From assembly GCF_947507565.1 (NCBI RefSeq), contig NC_089176.1, positions 1,488,001 to 1,552,000 of the forward strand: a stretch of 64,000 nt of DNA, written 5' to 3'. Below, piece after piece: positions 35,533 to 47,586 of this stretch (positions within the stretch are counted from its first letter, which is position 1; each line of letters opens with the position of its first letter). Both the position numbers and the translations under genes were made by a program. Below the pieces are notes generated by a model that saw only the letters and a program-made list of their open reading frames with translations, searched no databases and was not told the origin of the DNA. Origin of the DNA: Oscarella lobularis (Eukaryota > Porifera > Homoscleromorpha > Homosclerophorida > Oscarellidae).

Positions 35533-37633
35533 ATGAGACGTGCCACCCTTTGGCCTATCGTCGTTCTCTGCGTTTTCTCTTCATCGCTTGGCTTTCCTTG
35601 GCCTGACGATGTCATCCAGCATTCAGGATACATTACCGTAATAGCTTTAAAACTAGCTATGCATGATTATGCGTAGAAATGACTCGAAGTGCCGCACTAA
35701 AAAGGTGAATACGACTCATAGCGGCGAGATGTTTTACTGGATGTTTGAAAGTCGAGCCAATCCCGAAAGAGACCCTCTCATTCTTTGGCTCACTGGCGGA
35801 CCTGGTTGCGCGAGTGATTTAGCGCTTCTTGCCGAAAACGGACCTTTTCTTATGAACGAAACAACTAAAGAACTCTATTATAATGAATTTGGTTTGCGGC
35901 GATGAGTCTCTAACACACTGTGTTGTATTTATTTCAATGCACAGGTTGGAATTCGTTTGCCAATCTTCTTTACATTGATCAGCCTCTTGGAACTGGGTTT
36001 TCGTACCTCACTAATCAGGTATATGTATAGCAGAAGAAGACAATTTACTCATTAGATACGTTGTTAGAAAAAATACGTTACCAACGAGAGCGAAGTTGCT
36101 GCGGACTTGCTCTATTTTATGGCTCAATTCTACAGTCGTTATCCCCAGTATGCAAACGCAGACCTTTACATTATAGGAGAAAGCTATGGCAAGGCGGAGA
36201 TAGAAGCTGTTTTTATGCGATTCTTTTCAAACTTTCTTGTTTAGCTGGTCACTATATTCCAGCAACTGCTGCACTCATGCTGAAAACTGACTCACAATTT
36301 TCAAAAAACTTGAAGGGAATAGGTGCAAGGTGTCATATACACTGATTGCCAGTTTACACATTGAAAATGTAGCTATTGGAAATGGTTGGGTTGATCCTCT
36401 CCGTCAATACTATTCCTATGGCAGTGTCAGTCGTTTCTATTGAATATGACCTTTACAATCAGTAATGGTAATTCAATACGCGTGTATTTAGTTTGCCTAC
36501 TCTCAAGGCCTACTAAGCGAAGAGCAGTACGCTGCAGCTAATGCATCATTTTTTCCTTGCAAGGGTAAGAAATAACTGCCGTCTTCCAACGAACTAGCAT
36601 AAAACCTATTTCTCTTTAAGAGTTTATTGAAAAGCGTAATCTACATTTTGCCTTTACTGTATGTCAAGTAAGAAGTGCCAACTGAGGATTTTCTATTTTG
36701 TTTCACACTTGAGCACTTAGGGTGTGCTTGAACGTATTAAAGTTGCAGCCGATTTCAATTTAAAGAGAAGGTGAACTAGCAAAATTACGCCATTCCTTCA
36801 TAATATATAACAACTGCCATTAGGATCAACATATACGATTTGCGCAAGTCATGCCCCAAACCGCCACTGTGTTACAACTTTGATGCTGTATAATATGGTT
36901 GAGACCTTTAGTAGGCCATGCTTATCTTCACTTAGATACACGAATTTCTCAATCGCCAAGATGTTCAAACAGCTCTTGGCGTTAAAAAAGTCTGGAACGG
37001 CTGCAGTCCACTTGTCCATCTAAATGTTAGTTTTGGCTTGATAAGAACCCTACGACCAAGTACCATAGCTTTACTTAGATGTTAAACGATTGGATTTTTT
37101 CTTTCCATGACGACGTTGCCGCAGCACTAAATGCCGGCGTTAGAGGTGACTCTCTATATAGCGGAGTCAATTTCGGCCGTAACAATCAGTTGACAAATGT
37201 TCTCCTAGTTGTTGTTTACAGTGGAAAATATGATCTTGTTTGCAATTACTTTGGTGGAAGCAACTGGGTGTCAAATATGAATTGGCGAGGACAAGTATGA
37301 TCTAACCAAATTAATTAGTTAATTTATAAATTCCGTTCAGACAAACTATAATAAAGCCTTGGTGAAAAAATGGTTTGTAAATGGAACTGAGGTAAAATAA
37401 TTAACTAAACAATTCCAGGATTCAACCCTGTGGGATTTACTATATTTAGGCTGGTGAGGCTCAAAGCGCTGATGGATTGACGTTCCTGGCTGTTAATGAC
37501 GCCGGGCATATGGTTCCAATGGATCAAAGACAAAACGTACGTTCCGTTTAGCACTAATTCGGCTACTTAATTTTCAGTATCTTAGGCGTTGGATATCGTG
37601 AACAGGCTGCTGAATAACCTGTCTTTCAGCTAG
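35533..37633 (+). CDS. Serine carboxypeptidase, S10 family, secreted or lysosomal
   Basis: Removes C-terminal residues from peptides. The start at 35,533 gives signal peptide [20 protein letters not shown]; an ATG at 35,467 would add 22 residues. About twelve small exons join to give the family order: [34 protein letters not shown], nucleophile motif [32 protein letters not shown], the Asp motif [10 protein letters not shown], and [11 protein letters not shown] with the catalytic His. Ser, Asp and His are all present. The Ser motif is completed across an intron (36,189-36,244) that needs a GC donor. Architecture resembles CPVL/SCPEP1-type enzymes. The final frame ends NNLSFS, then stop. Confidence 0.88.
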
Positions 37634-37762
37634 CAGCTTATTAGTTTAAGTTTGTGAGACTGATGAACAAATGCTTTCAAGTATCGAAAAACAATAATGT
37701 GCGAGGCAGGCGCGTGCACCGTTACGTCAATGTCATGTGACACGAGTCACGTTGCCAAAAAT

Positions 37763-39334
37763 ATGATCGGGCTCGGCGTATTCCTGCTGCAGGCATACGC
37801 AGCTTTTGCCTACACGTCTTCATGCAACGTCGGTGGCTGCGAAACAAACGGACACATGTTCGTCAACGCTACTTTTACCGCAGACTTCTCCCTTCTGTGG
37901 AAAACGAATGCCTTTCTCACTCTTTCCTGCGTGTCCGCAAAGAATCAAGCTGCCTGTGCCGTTCTTGACAACAGCGACATGTACGGAGACGGAGTCCCCA
38001 TAGTTTAGGCGTAGTAGCTCCCGGATGAGTAAAACCAGAGCATATTTTTTGACGGAATCTAAAGTTCACTGCCTGCGATAGTTTGTCAGCATGTGAAGGT
38101 ACACGACCGTAATTCTAAATACGCTCCTTTCTAGGAAACCCAAGCCTCTAAATCAAACCCCGGGAATTGTCGTATTCAACCCTCAAGGAAAAATTGACTG
38201 GGTATCTTGCGACGCCCATCCTCTTATGCCGGCTTTCTACGGAAGTGAGGATGCGGAGGATAAAGGGATTTTTGCTTTTGACTTATCGGGCATTTCTTCT
38301 TTTTATTCCAATGGTACCATCCGTCATTCTCCCTACTACATAACAGAGACTCCATTGGAAGTTGGCTATACAGTCACACCTGACGATATTCTGCTCGCAA
38401 CAGCCAACCGCGGCGTCGTTGCAGTTGACAAAGGTGCGTCACAGCATTGCAAAAACTCCATTTTATTATTTATCCAGATGGGGTAATGCTTGCCAGCGAG
38501 AAACTTGACGACGTCTATTTCCCCCACGGTACGCCAATTGTAGGGGACAACGGTGTCATCTACGTCAGAGCGGCGAGCAATTCGTATGTTTTGCCTTCGA
38601 ACGTAACTCACTTGACAACAAAGCGACTGTACGCTCTTCGCTTGAGCAACGGCGCTATCACCATTATGTGGTACTACGAGTTCTCTTCTTCTGCGGACGA
38701 CAGATGGGACACGCATCTGGTGTACGAAAAGGGAGTGATCTATCACCGATCCTACATGTCATCGAGCAATAGCTCTCTTCACGCTGTTCGAGATGACGGT
38801 CACAGTGGAACGCTATTGTGGAGTGTTACCTTCAATGATTCCGTGCACTCGGTAGGATTTTATCCGAAGGACGAGGATCCTCTTTCAGGCGTCGTCGTCG
38901 CTCTGAGAGGAGGGTCTCACTCTGATGGTCCAATCAGCGGCCAAATCTACATCTTATGTCGTTTGTCGGGTGCCGTGTTGTTCTACGTGAATTTAGACGT
39001 TCCCTTTGGTCTGACGACTCGCCCTGATGACTTCGTTTGGATTACGTCTCCCGTTATGACTGCACTGCCGATGAACGAGTCGTTCGCAACGCCTACTTTT
39101 GTATTTGGAGTGGAGCTCATCACAGGTTCCTCGTTAGCGACGACGATTGTTGATACCGTTGCTGTGCTTGGAGCGCGTCAAGACGGTCAGCCCATACTGA
39201 CGTCGCTTGCTTCCAGCGTGAACGGAGATAGAATATTCACTCAGATTGTGCCTTTCGCTCCCGACGATGCAGGGCGACCAACTCAGCTAGTCATTACCTC
39301 TCAGCACACGTTTTATTCCGTTAGAATCGGATAA
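37763..39334 (+). CDS. PQQ-like beta-propeller secreted protein, copy 1
   Basis: Signal peptide MIGLGVFLLQAYAAFA, then a Cys-rich segment (SSCNVGGCETNG). Later exons encode repeating strands such as GVVAVDKDGVML, GTPIVGDNGVIYVRAA, HLVYEKGVIYH, SGQIYILCRLSGAVLF and a TFYSVRIG ending. The D/N-G-x-IY motifs with x-VDK turns are those of PQQ/quinoprotein-type beta-propellers, though catalytic quinone-binding residues cannot be judged. Several N-glycosylation sites fit an extracellular protein. The junction between exon 1 (to about 37,995) and exon 2 (about 38,137) is unresolved because the frame closes near the expected donor. Copy 2 lies 3.5 kb downstream. Function unknown. Confidence 0.75.
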
Positions 39335-39437
39335 GGCAAGGACTCGCTCTTACTTTTTTTTATATCTATACTGACTAGCTGCGCTTTTGACGTAATGTGA
39401 TTTTACCTTCATTTATCTAGTCACGTGATTCAAGAAA

Positions 39438-40955
39438 ATGGCAACGAAAAAGCTCGTCAACGATCCTGACAACGCCGTCGAGGAGGCGATCGACGGCCTC
39501 CTCATCTGCAATCCGACTCTCGTTCGCCTCAACGGCACGCGCGCCGTTATACGACGCGATTTCTCCGCCGAAAACAAAGTCGCTCTCCTCTGCGGCGCGG
39601 CAGCGGCCACGAGCCGGCTCACGTCGGCTACATGGGCCGCGCAATGCTCTCCGCCGTCGTTCCCGGCTTGGTCTTCACGTCGCCGCCGCCACGCGACATC
39701 TGCGCGGCGATCGTCGAGTTCGGCTCGCGCGCGTCGTCCGGAGTCCTGATCATCGTGATGAATTACACGGGCGATCGACTGAATTTCGGCTTGGCTGCCG
39801 AACGAGCAAAAGCGCGGGAGTGGTCATCGTCGACGAGAGGAATCCGCCGGGAGGCAAGGCCTCTGCGGAACTGTTTTCGTTCACAAGGTTCTTGATTAAA
39901 AATTCCCCATCCGTTTTTTTAGATCGCCGGTGCTCTTGCTGATCAAGGACCTTACTTGAAGGAGGTGGCTGCAGCTGCAAGGAATGCTACAAGAGAAATG
40001 GGTCGGTTATGTTTGATTTTGTCACTGGCCCAGGCAATAAACACTACGTAATTGGACGCTGATTTAATTTTCTTATAGCCGTTGCCACTAATCGTCACAC
40101 ATGACATCATTTATTTGACTTGCCAAAATGGCACCTCTCTTTATGCACAATAGCCGTCAGTTTGTCTTCTTGCAGCGTGCCAGGACGCCCACCGTAATTT
40201 ATTTTAGGCTCCAATGAAATGGAATTGGGTTTAGGTCAGTTGTGAGTTCAAACGCCTATTGAGTCGTAAATTGAGATATCTGCGCAGGCATGCACGGGAA
40301 GGCTGGCGTCGAAAGATGCAGAGTGCAAAAATCTTTTATTTATAATTTCATTGACGACATACTTTTATTGTAGACAAAGAAAGCTGCGGAAATTGTCTCT
40401 ATTATGATTGAGCACATGCTGAAATCGTATGATGAAGGCAGCTACTTGAAACGTTGCCCATGTTTGATTTTCTCTCTTAGCTGTAATAATGGTTTTGTAG
40501 GAGATAGTATAGCTCTGATTGCGAATGTCAACCGTGCAAGAGCCGCCGTTCTGTGTTTGAGTGAAAATTGTCTTCTCCGTGAGAAATCGAGCGTGTTCTA
40601 TGTTCAGCGAACAGCAAAGAAGTCAATTTGCTACGTTGGAACGTTTACGACGTCACTTGAAATGGCTGGAGTTTCCCTGAGCATTCTACACGTCGACGAC
40701 ACCCGTCTCTAGTGCCTTGGTAGTATAATAGTCATGAAATATGTTTTTATCTCATCTTTTTTATTTACAGGTAAGACCTTGGAAACTGTAGTCAGCTCCA
40801 TTGCCAGAACGCTCATAGAAAACGGGTCCAAATTAAACGAATTGGACAGTGGTGTTGGCGACGGTGACAGCGGTAGCACCCACACTGACAGACAGGGAGC
40901 TATAGCTGTACAAGAAGCTCTTGATTATTAGACCCTGCACTGCAACTGTCCATCT
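39438..40955 (+). pseudogene. Broken triokinase (TKFC) copy
   Basis: Opens [20 protein letters not shown] like the intact gene 3.5 kb downstream, but has a one-base deletion in the codons for CGGGSGHEP (near 39,595), about 40 bp missing around 39,820 (the IDVEVVI...DDCALPMGG region), loss of the [11 protein letters not shown] segment near 40,530, and a stop (TAG) in the DhaL domain at 40,929, after which it is cut off. Several independent lesions and the lost 3' end make an active kinase impossible. Confidence 0.92.
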
Positions 40956-41145
40956 ATGACTAAGAACAACCGTGTCTTCGGAAGTTCTATCTACGGGCTG
41001 TCCACGAATCGGGGCGACGAACTGTTATTTGGTTTGTCCCGTCCGGTACCTAGCCGTGTAGTTAGAACAGACGTTGACTGAACAGTGATATCCGCGACAC
41101 AGGACATTTTGTCGTAGAACGCAGTTTGTGAGACGGACGAAAAAG
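40956..41145 (+). pseudogene. Relic of the amidase 5' region fused to broken triokinase
   Basis: Starts ATGACTAAG and shares ACCGTG, CCACGAATCGGG, TTTGGTTTGTCC, GTACCTAGCCGTG and TTGTAGAACGCAG with 45,701-45,852, the leader of the amidase gene. No amidase coding sequence follows; the next copy of the duplication starts within 80 bp. Confidence 0.8.
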
Positions 41146-41232
41146 ATATCAAGCAGCTGCAGCAGCAAAATTAAAATAAGGTATGAAACCAGATATGTAC
41201 CGTATGTATAAGACATTTTGCTACGTCACGCA

Positions 41233-42828
41233 ATGTCATGTGACACGTGTCACATTGTCAACCTGCTGCAGGCATACTCAGCCTTTGCCTACACGTCTTC
41301 ATGCAACGTCGATGGCTGCGAAACAAACGGCCACATGTTCGTCAACGCTACTTTCACTGCAGACTTCTCCATTCTGTGGAAAACGAATGCCTTTCTCACT
41401 CTTTCCTGCGTGTCCGCAAAGAATCAAGCTGCCTGTGCCGTTATTGACAACAGCGACATGTACGGAGAGGGCCCCTTGATATGAGGAGTCCCCATAGGCG
41501 TAGGTAGCTCCCGGATGGGTGAAACCATCATCTGAGCATTTTTTGACGGAATCAAAAGTTGACTGCATGCAATAGTTTGTTGGCATGTGACGGTACACGA
41601 CCGTAATTCTAAGTACGCTCCTTTTTAGGAAACCCAAGCCTCTAAATCAAACCCCGGGAATTGTCGTATTCAACCCTCAAGGAAAAATTGACTGGATATC
41701 TTGCGACGCCCATCCTCTTATGCCGGCTTTCTACGGAATTGAGGATGCGGAGGCTGAGGGGATATTTGCTTTTGACTTTTCAGCCATTTCTTCTTTTTAT
41801 TCCAACGGTACCATCCGTCATTCTCCCTATCACATAACAGAGACTCCATTGGATGATGGCTATACAGTCACACCTGACGATGTTCTGCTCGCAACAGCGG
41901 ACCGCGGCGTCGTTGCAATTGACAAAGGTGCGTCACAGCATTGCAAAAACAACATTTTATTATTTATCCAGATGGGGTAATGCTTGCCAGCAAGAGACTT
42001 GACGACATCTATTTCCCCCACGGTACGCCAATTGTAGGGGACAACGGTGTCATCTACGTCAGAGCGGCGAGCAATTCGTATGTTTCGCCTTCGAACGCAA
42101 CACACGTGACGACAAAGCGACTGTACGCTCTTCGCTTGAGCAACGGCGCTATTGACATTATATGGTACCACGAGTTCTCTTCTTCTGCGGGCGACAGTTG
42201 GGACACGCATCTGGTTTACGAGAAGGGAGTGATCTATCACCGATCCTACGTGTCATCGAGCAATCACACTCTTCACGCTGTTCGAGACGACGGTCACAGT
42301 GGAACGCTATTGTGGAGTGTTACCTTCAATGATTCCGTGCAGTCGGTTGGATTTTATCCGAACGACGAGGATCCTCTTTCAGGCGTCGTCGTCGCTCTGA
42401 GAGGAGGGTCGTCTCATTCTGATGGCCCAATCAGTGGCCAAATCTATATCTTATGTCGCTTGTCGGGTGCCGTGTTGTTCTACGTGAATTTAGACGTTCC
42501 CTTTGGTCTGACGAATCGCCGAGACTACGTCTGGATTACGTCTCCCGTTATGACTGCGCTGCCGATGAATGAGTCGTTTGCAACGCCTACTTTTGTATTT
42601 GGTGTGGAGCTCATCACAGGTTCCTTGTCAACGACGACGATTGTCGATACCGTTGCTGTGCTTGGAGCGCGTCAAGACGGTCAGCCCATACTGACGTCGC
42701 TTGCTTCCAGCGTGAACGGAGATAGAATATTCACTCAGATTGTGCCTTTCGCTCCCGACGATGCAGGACGACCAACTCAGCTAGTCATCACCTCTCAGAG
42801 CACATTTTATTCCGTTAAAATCGGATAA
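41233..42828 (+). CDS. PQQ-like beta-propeller protein, copy 2
   Basis: Close paralogue of the gene at 37,763 with the same exon layout and an intact main exon ending FYSVKIG. About 27 bp that encode the signal-peptide start in copy 1 (MIGLGVF) are missing, leaving an upstream ATG (MSCDTCHIVNLLQAYSAFA) with a shorter hydrophobic run, and a stop follows in frame after NSDMYGEGPLI in exon 1. Secretion, and even proper 5' splicing, are therefore doubtful; it may be decaying or use another first exon. It ends 98 bp before the intact triokinase. Confidence 0.65.
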
Positions 42829-42926
42829 GGCAAGTACTCGCTGAGCCGCTCTTATTTTTTTATATTTTAGCTGCGCTTTTTGATGTCATATGGAATGCGA
42901 TGTAATCTAATCACGTGATTCAAAAA

Positions 42927-45403
42927 ATGGCAACAAAAAAGCTTGTCAACGATCCGGACAATGCCGTCGAGGAGGCGATCGACGGCTTCCTCATCTGCAA
43001 TCCGACCCTCGTTCGCCTCGACGGCACGCGCGCCGTCATACGACGCGATTTCTCCGACGAAAACAAAGTCGCTCTCCTCTGCGGCGGCGGCAGCGGCCAC
43101 GAGCCGGCTCACGTCGGCTACATGGGCCGCGCAATGCTCTCCGCCGTCGTTCCCGGCTTGGTCTTCACGTCGCCGCCGCCACGCGACATCTACGCGGCGA
43201 TCGTCGAGCTCGGCTCGCGCACGTCGTCCGGCGTCCTGATCATCGTGATGAATTACACGGGCGATCGACTGAATTTCGGCTTGGCTGCCGAACGAGCGAA
43301 AGCTCGCGGAATCGACGTCGAAGTGGTCATCGTCGACGACGACTGCGCTTTGCCTATGGGAGGGAAATCCGCCGGGAGGCGAGGTCTCTGCGGAACTGTT
43401 TTCGTGAACAAGGTTTTTGATTTGGTTTTGATTAAAAATTTGACATCTGTTTTTTTTAGATCGCCGGTGCTCTTGCTGATCAAGGACGTTCCTTGAAGGA
43501 GGTGGCTGCAGCTGCAAGGAATGCTACAAGAGACATGGGTTGGTTATGTTATCTCATTTTGTCAGTGGCCCAGGCAATATGCACTACGTATTTGGACGCT
43601 GATTTAATTTTCTTATGGCCGTTGCCACTAATCGTCAACGTGACATCGTGTATTTGACTTACCAAAATGGCATCTCCCTTTAGGCACAATAGCCGTCAGT
43701 TTGTCTTCTTGCAGCGTGCCTGGACGCCCACCGTCATTTACTTTAGGCTCCAATGAAATGGAATTGGGTTTAGGTCAGTTGTGAGTTCAAACGCCTATTG
43801 AGTTGTAAATTCAGAAATATCTATGCAGGCATGCATGGGGAGGCTGGCGTTGAAAGATGCAGAGTACAAAAATCTTTTATTTATAATTTTATTGACGACA
43901 TATATTTTATCTTAGATAAAGAAAGCTGACGAAATTGTGTCTATTATGATTGAGCACATGCTGAAATCCTATGATGAAGGCTGCTACTTGAAACTTTGCC
44001 CGGGTTTGATTTCCTCTCTTACCTGTATTAATTTAATAATAATAAATGATTTTGTAGGAGATCGTATAGCTCTGATTGTAAATAACCTAGGAGGAACGTC
44101 TGTTCTGGAAATGTCAATTGTGGCAAGAGCCGCCGTTCTGTATTTGAGTGAGAAAGTGTCTTCTCCGCGAGAAATCACGAGCGTGTTCTATGTTCAGCGA
44201 AGAACAAAGACGTCAAGGTTGAGCGTTGCTACGTTGGAACGTTTACGACGTCACTTGAAATGGCTGGAGTTTCCCTGAGCATTCTACACGTCGACGACAC
44301 CCGTCTCCAGTGCCTTGGTAAAAAAACATGCACACAATCCAATGACTTTGTTTTCATATTCAAACTGCAGATTATCCTACTGACGCTCCGGCTTGGCGTT
44401 TGTCTGTGCTGACTCCTCAATGCGACTTGGATCAGCTTTGGGTCAAGCCCAACGTATTTGAAAAGCACGCTTTGCAGGCATCAACGGGAAATTCTGGAGC
44501 AGCGACGATATCATCTGCAGACGGTTCTAAATTTCTTTGTCAAATGTATTTTTATCTAATCTATATATTATTTTTAGCGAAGACCTTGGCAATTGTGCTC
44601 AGATCTATTTCCGTCGCACTCATAGAAAACGAGTCCAAATTAAACGAATTGGACAGGGGTGTTGGTGACGGTGACTGTGGTAGCACCCACAGGCAGGGAG
44701 CCATGGCCGTACAGGAAGCTCTTGATAATCAGACCCTGCACTGCGACTGTCCATCTGACTGCCTGGACACGTTGGCGAAATTGTTAGAGTCGAACATGGG
44801 AGGCACGTCAGGAGCAGTACGAGAGGCTTGTAGCTATTGCATTCAGTATTCCAATATATTTTTATCTAAGGTATACAGCATCTTCCTAACTGCGGCTGCT
44901 AGAGAATTGGTTTCTGAAGTCGCGATCTCTACTTTTCAGAAAGCGTTTGAAAGCGGAATTGAGGCAGTGATGACGTCAGTTTAGACTTGAAAAGTATTAA
45001 CCTTACTCTTTCTAATCATTTTCTGTGCTAGACATGGCGGTGCTAAGGCAGGAGACTGCACTATGGTAGAAATGGCATTTTGTCTGAAGAATTGTTCCTG
45101 TTTTAGTTATGTTTCTTTAGCTCGATGCTATGATTCCTGCTTGTGCTTCTATGCGCAGCCTTGCTGCAACGTTTGCTGACGTCATTGACGCTGCGGCCAA
45201 GGTATACTCGCACTAGTAGAGTGCAGAAGTACTCATTCTATCTTCTTTTGCAGGAAGCAGAGTTGGGTGCTCAGAAGACCATCGAAATGACGGCAAAAGC
45301 TGGTAGATCAAGCTACGTGAAAGCAGGAGATCTCAAAGTTCCGGATCCAGGCGCTGTAGCTGTTTCGTTGTGGCTTAGGGCCGCGGCTGAAGCGCTGAAA
45401 TAA
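42927..45403 (+). CDS. TKFC: Triokinase / dihydroxyacetone kinase (FMN cyclase)
   Basis: Phosphorylates dihydroxyacetone and glyceraldehyde with ATP in the cytosol and, in animals, also cyclises FAD (family knowledge). DhaK half: [66 protein letters not shown] with the substrate-binding His, VNNLGGTS and [14 protein letters not shown]. DhaL half: [10 protein letters not shown], with the Mg-binding Asp cluster, [26 protein letters not shown], and AGRSSYV near the end. All introns are about 50-100 nt and join in frame to a stop at 45,403. It is the functional member of the tandem pair. Confidence 0.9.
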
Positions 45404-45860
45404 GGCGATCGCCATGCAAGTTGTTCGTTAGTCTCCAAACTTTTTTACTTTCGGTCCTCTGACTCTTTTATACTGGTGTGAGCAAATGGATAAATATTTC
45501 TAGAACGCAGCTCAATTATTTACGGATCTTCTCACTATATTCTCCGAAAAAGAAGCGCCGGATAAATAATAAATGTATTGCTCAGGATCGGGGTCGTCTG
45601 CGCACGTTCACAAGTCGTTCAGCTTTCTTTCCTGCAGTACGATCCGTGGCTCTGACGGCCGAAAGGTGCTAGTTCTATCGCATTCACGATTGTTAGCGAA
45701 ATGACTAAGCGCAACCGTGCCTCCCATCCACGCGCGGCCCACGAATCGGGCCCACGAACTGCTCTTTGGTTTGTCCGCGTACCTAGCCGTGGACAGACAC
45801 GAGTCTTATGTCCACGACGAAAAATTAATTGCTTTTTATTGTAGAACGCAGCTGCAAAAG
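45404..45860 (+). other. Amidase leader region with probable 5' intron
   Basis: No coding ORF of its own. TTTTTATTGTAG at about 45,833-45,844 looks like a 3' splice site leaving a 16-base leader before the amidase ATG. Confidence 0.5.
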
Positions 45861-47204
45861 ATGTCGAACAACTTTCAAAAGTGTCTTCATCGAGCAAAGC
45901 AACTTTCCTCTCTGAATGCCTTCATATCTCTCAACGAAGCTCACGTGTCTTGTGAGCACAATAAGGCTGAAGGAAGACTGGCAGGGATGGTGGTTGCAGT
46001 GAAAAACACCATTCACGTTGCAGGCATTCCAAACACTGCTGGGACTCCCGCTCTTAGGAACTTCGTCCCAACTGAAGATTGCCCCGTCGTCAAACTTCTC
46101 AAAGCCGAGGGAGCTGAAATTCTCGGAACAACCAATCTCCACGAACTGGGTTTCGGTATTACCAGTAATAACTCCTTGTTTGGTCCAGTAAGGAATCCTT
46201 ATGACGTGGAGAGATTCGCTGGGGGAAGTAGCGGTGGATCGGCGGCGGCTGTTTCGGCTCGAATCGTCCCCGTTGCGATTGGCGGGGATACCGGAGGCTC
46301 CGTTCGTCTTCCTTCTTCTCTCTGTGGAGTCATTGGCTTTAGACCGAGTTTGAATCGCTATTCAGTTCAGGGTACGACTCCGATCTCTGTGACGAGAGAC
46401 ACTCTTGGACCAATGGCTCTCGAAATGAAACATATCACTTTGCTTGATAGCGTCATGTCAGAGAGACCAGAGGTAAAAGATTCAAAGCCATTGGAGAATA
46501 TAAGATTAGGCCTAGCAAAGAAAGCGCTTCTCTCCGATCTTGACCCAGAAACCGAACGCGTGTTCGAAGCGGCGATAGAGAAGATTTCAAAGGCCGGCGT
46601 CACAATTGTGGAGGCCGAGTTAGACGAAAGGTTTCGCGAGGTGCATTCTAAAGGTTTCAGCATTGTGCACTACGAAACTCGACCCACGGTCGAATCGTAT
46701 CTCAAGCAGTATTGCTCCGACGTCACTTTCGCCGATTTGGCTGGACAATGTGCCAGCCCGGACGTTTGCGCGGTTTTCCAATCGATCCTGAAAGATTGCA
46801 GTGGCGTGACTAAAGAAATGTATGACGAAGCGCTTAGCGTACACAGGCCTGCATTGGTCGAGTTCTACAAAGAATATTTCAAGCAGCACAACGTCGATGC
46901 CCTCGTTTTTCCTACGACGATTCTTCCGGCGAGCAAAATCGAAGGAAGTGTAGAGAATGTCGTTCATAGAGGCAGAAGCGTGCCGACTTTTCCTTCGTAC
47001 ATAAAGAATACGGATCCAGGAGCATCTGCCGGTCTTCCCGGGATCAGCATTCCTATTGGGTTAACGTCTCAAGGGCTGCCTGTTGGATTGGAATTGGATG
47101 GATTGCCTGACCACGATGACAGGCTTCTTTCCGTTGCAATTGCAATTGAAGCGTTGTTTGGAAAGCTGCCTCCTCCGCCGGTCGTAGAATCAGAACTGAG
47201 TTGA
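45861..47204 (+). CDS. Amidase-signature family hydrolase, single coding exon
   Basis: About 447 aa from MSNNFQKCLHRAKQL. Hydrolyses an amide bond with a Ser-cisSer-Lys triad: Lys in VAVKNTIHVAG, the Gly/Ser signature GGSSGGSAAAVSAR, and the nucleophile in GGDTGGSVRLPSS are all present. The C-terminus holds PGISIPIGLTSQGLPVGLEL, typical of the family. Sequence pattern is closest to indoleacetamide/mandelamide-type amidases rather than animal FAAH or mitochondrial GatA (judged by eye). There is no membrane segment or targeting sequence. The whole coding region is intronless while neighbours have introns every 50-250 nt; transfer from bacteria or retroposition would explain it. Confidence 0.9.
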   Translation: MSNNFQKCLHRAKQLSSLNAFISLNEAHVSCEHNKAEGRLAGMVVAVKNTIHVAGIPNTAGTPALRNFVPTEDCPVVKLLKAEGAEILGTTNLHELGFGITSNNSLFGPVRNPYDVERFAGGSSGGSAAAVSARIVPVAIGGDTGGSVRLPSSLCGVIGFRPSLNRYSVQGTTPISVTRDTLGPMALEMKHITLLDSVMSERPEVKDSKPLENIRLGLAKKALLSDLDPETERVFEAAIEKISKAGVTIVEAELDERFREVHSKGFSIVHYETRPTVESYLKQYCSDVTFADLAGQCASPDVCAVFQSILKDCSGVTKEMYDEALSVHRPALVEFYKEYFKQHNVDALVFPTTILPASKIEGSVENVVHRGRSVPTFPSYIKNTDPGASAGLPGISIPIGLTSQGLPVGLELDGLPDHDDRLLSVAIAIEALFGKLPPPPVVESELS

Positions 47205-47586
47205 ACGTGGGGATGATTTTTTCTGGGGCTTAGATTTCTAACCTCGTCACCTGATTGTTTTTAGTGAACTTTATTTATTTTGTAGATTGTGACATCCTCA
47301 CGCGTATCAAAGGTTTTGTGGGTGGTAAGTCTCTTTTTGTAGCTTTTAGCGCGAGTCTGTAGGGTTTAATTCTCAAGCCTGCAGTGTTAAAGATATCAGC
47401 ACATTGGCATTTTTGCTCACAAATTTGGTGCAATGGCATTTTAGGCAGACTTCACAAATTTGTTTTTTTATCAAAGTTGAAGAATTGCAGTCAAGTCACA
47501 AGCTGTAAATTCTTTATACAGAGGCATCGAATGAAAAAAGTCAACAATTTGTATGTATTCTCAGCTCGCTGTGTCCCGGATATGAC
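47205..47586. other. Short intergenic region
   Basis: Nothing recognised between the amidase stop and the DPH7 start. Confidence 0.5.

Larger units (their letters stand above)
37720..45870 (+). repeat. Tandem duplication of propeller, triokinase and amidase 5' end
   Basis: The left copy (about 37,720-41,145) and right copy (about 41,219-45,870) run in the same order and orientation with high identity through exons and introns. The left copy lacks the counterpart of 44,757-45,700 (944 bp), so its triokinase jumps directly into the amidase leader at 40,955/40,956. Confidence 0.9.
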
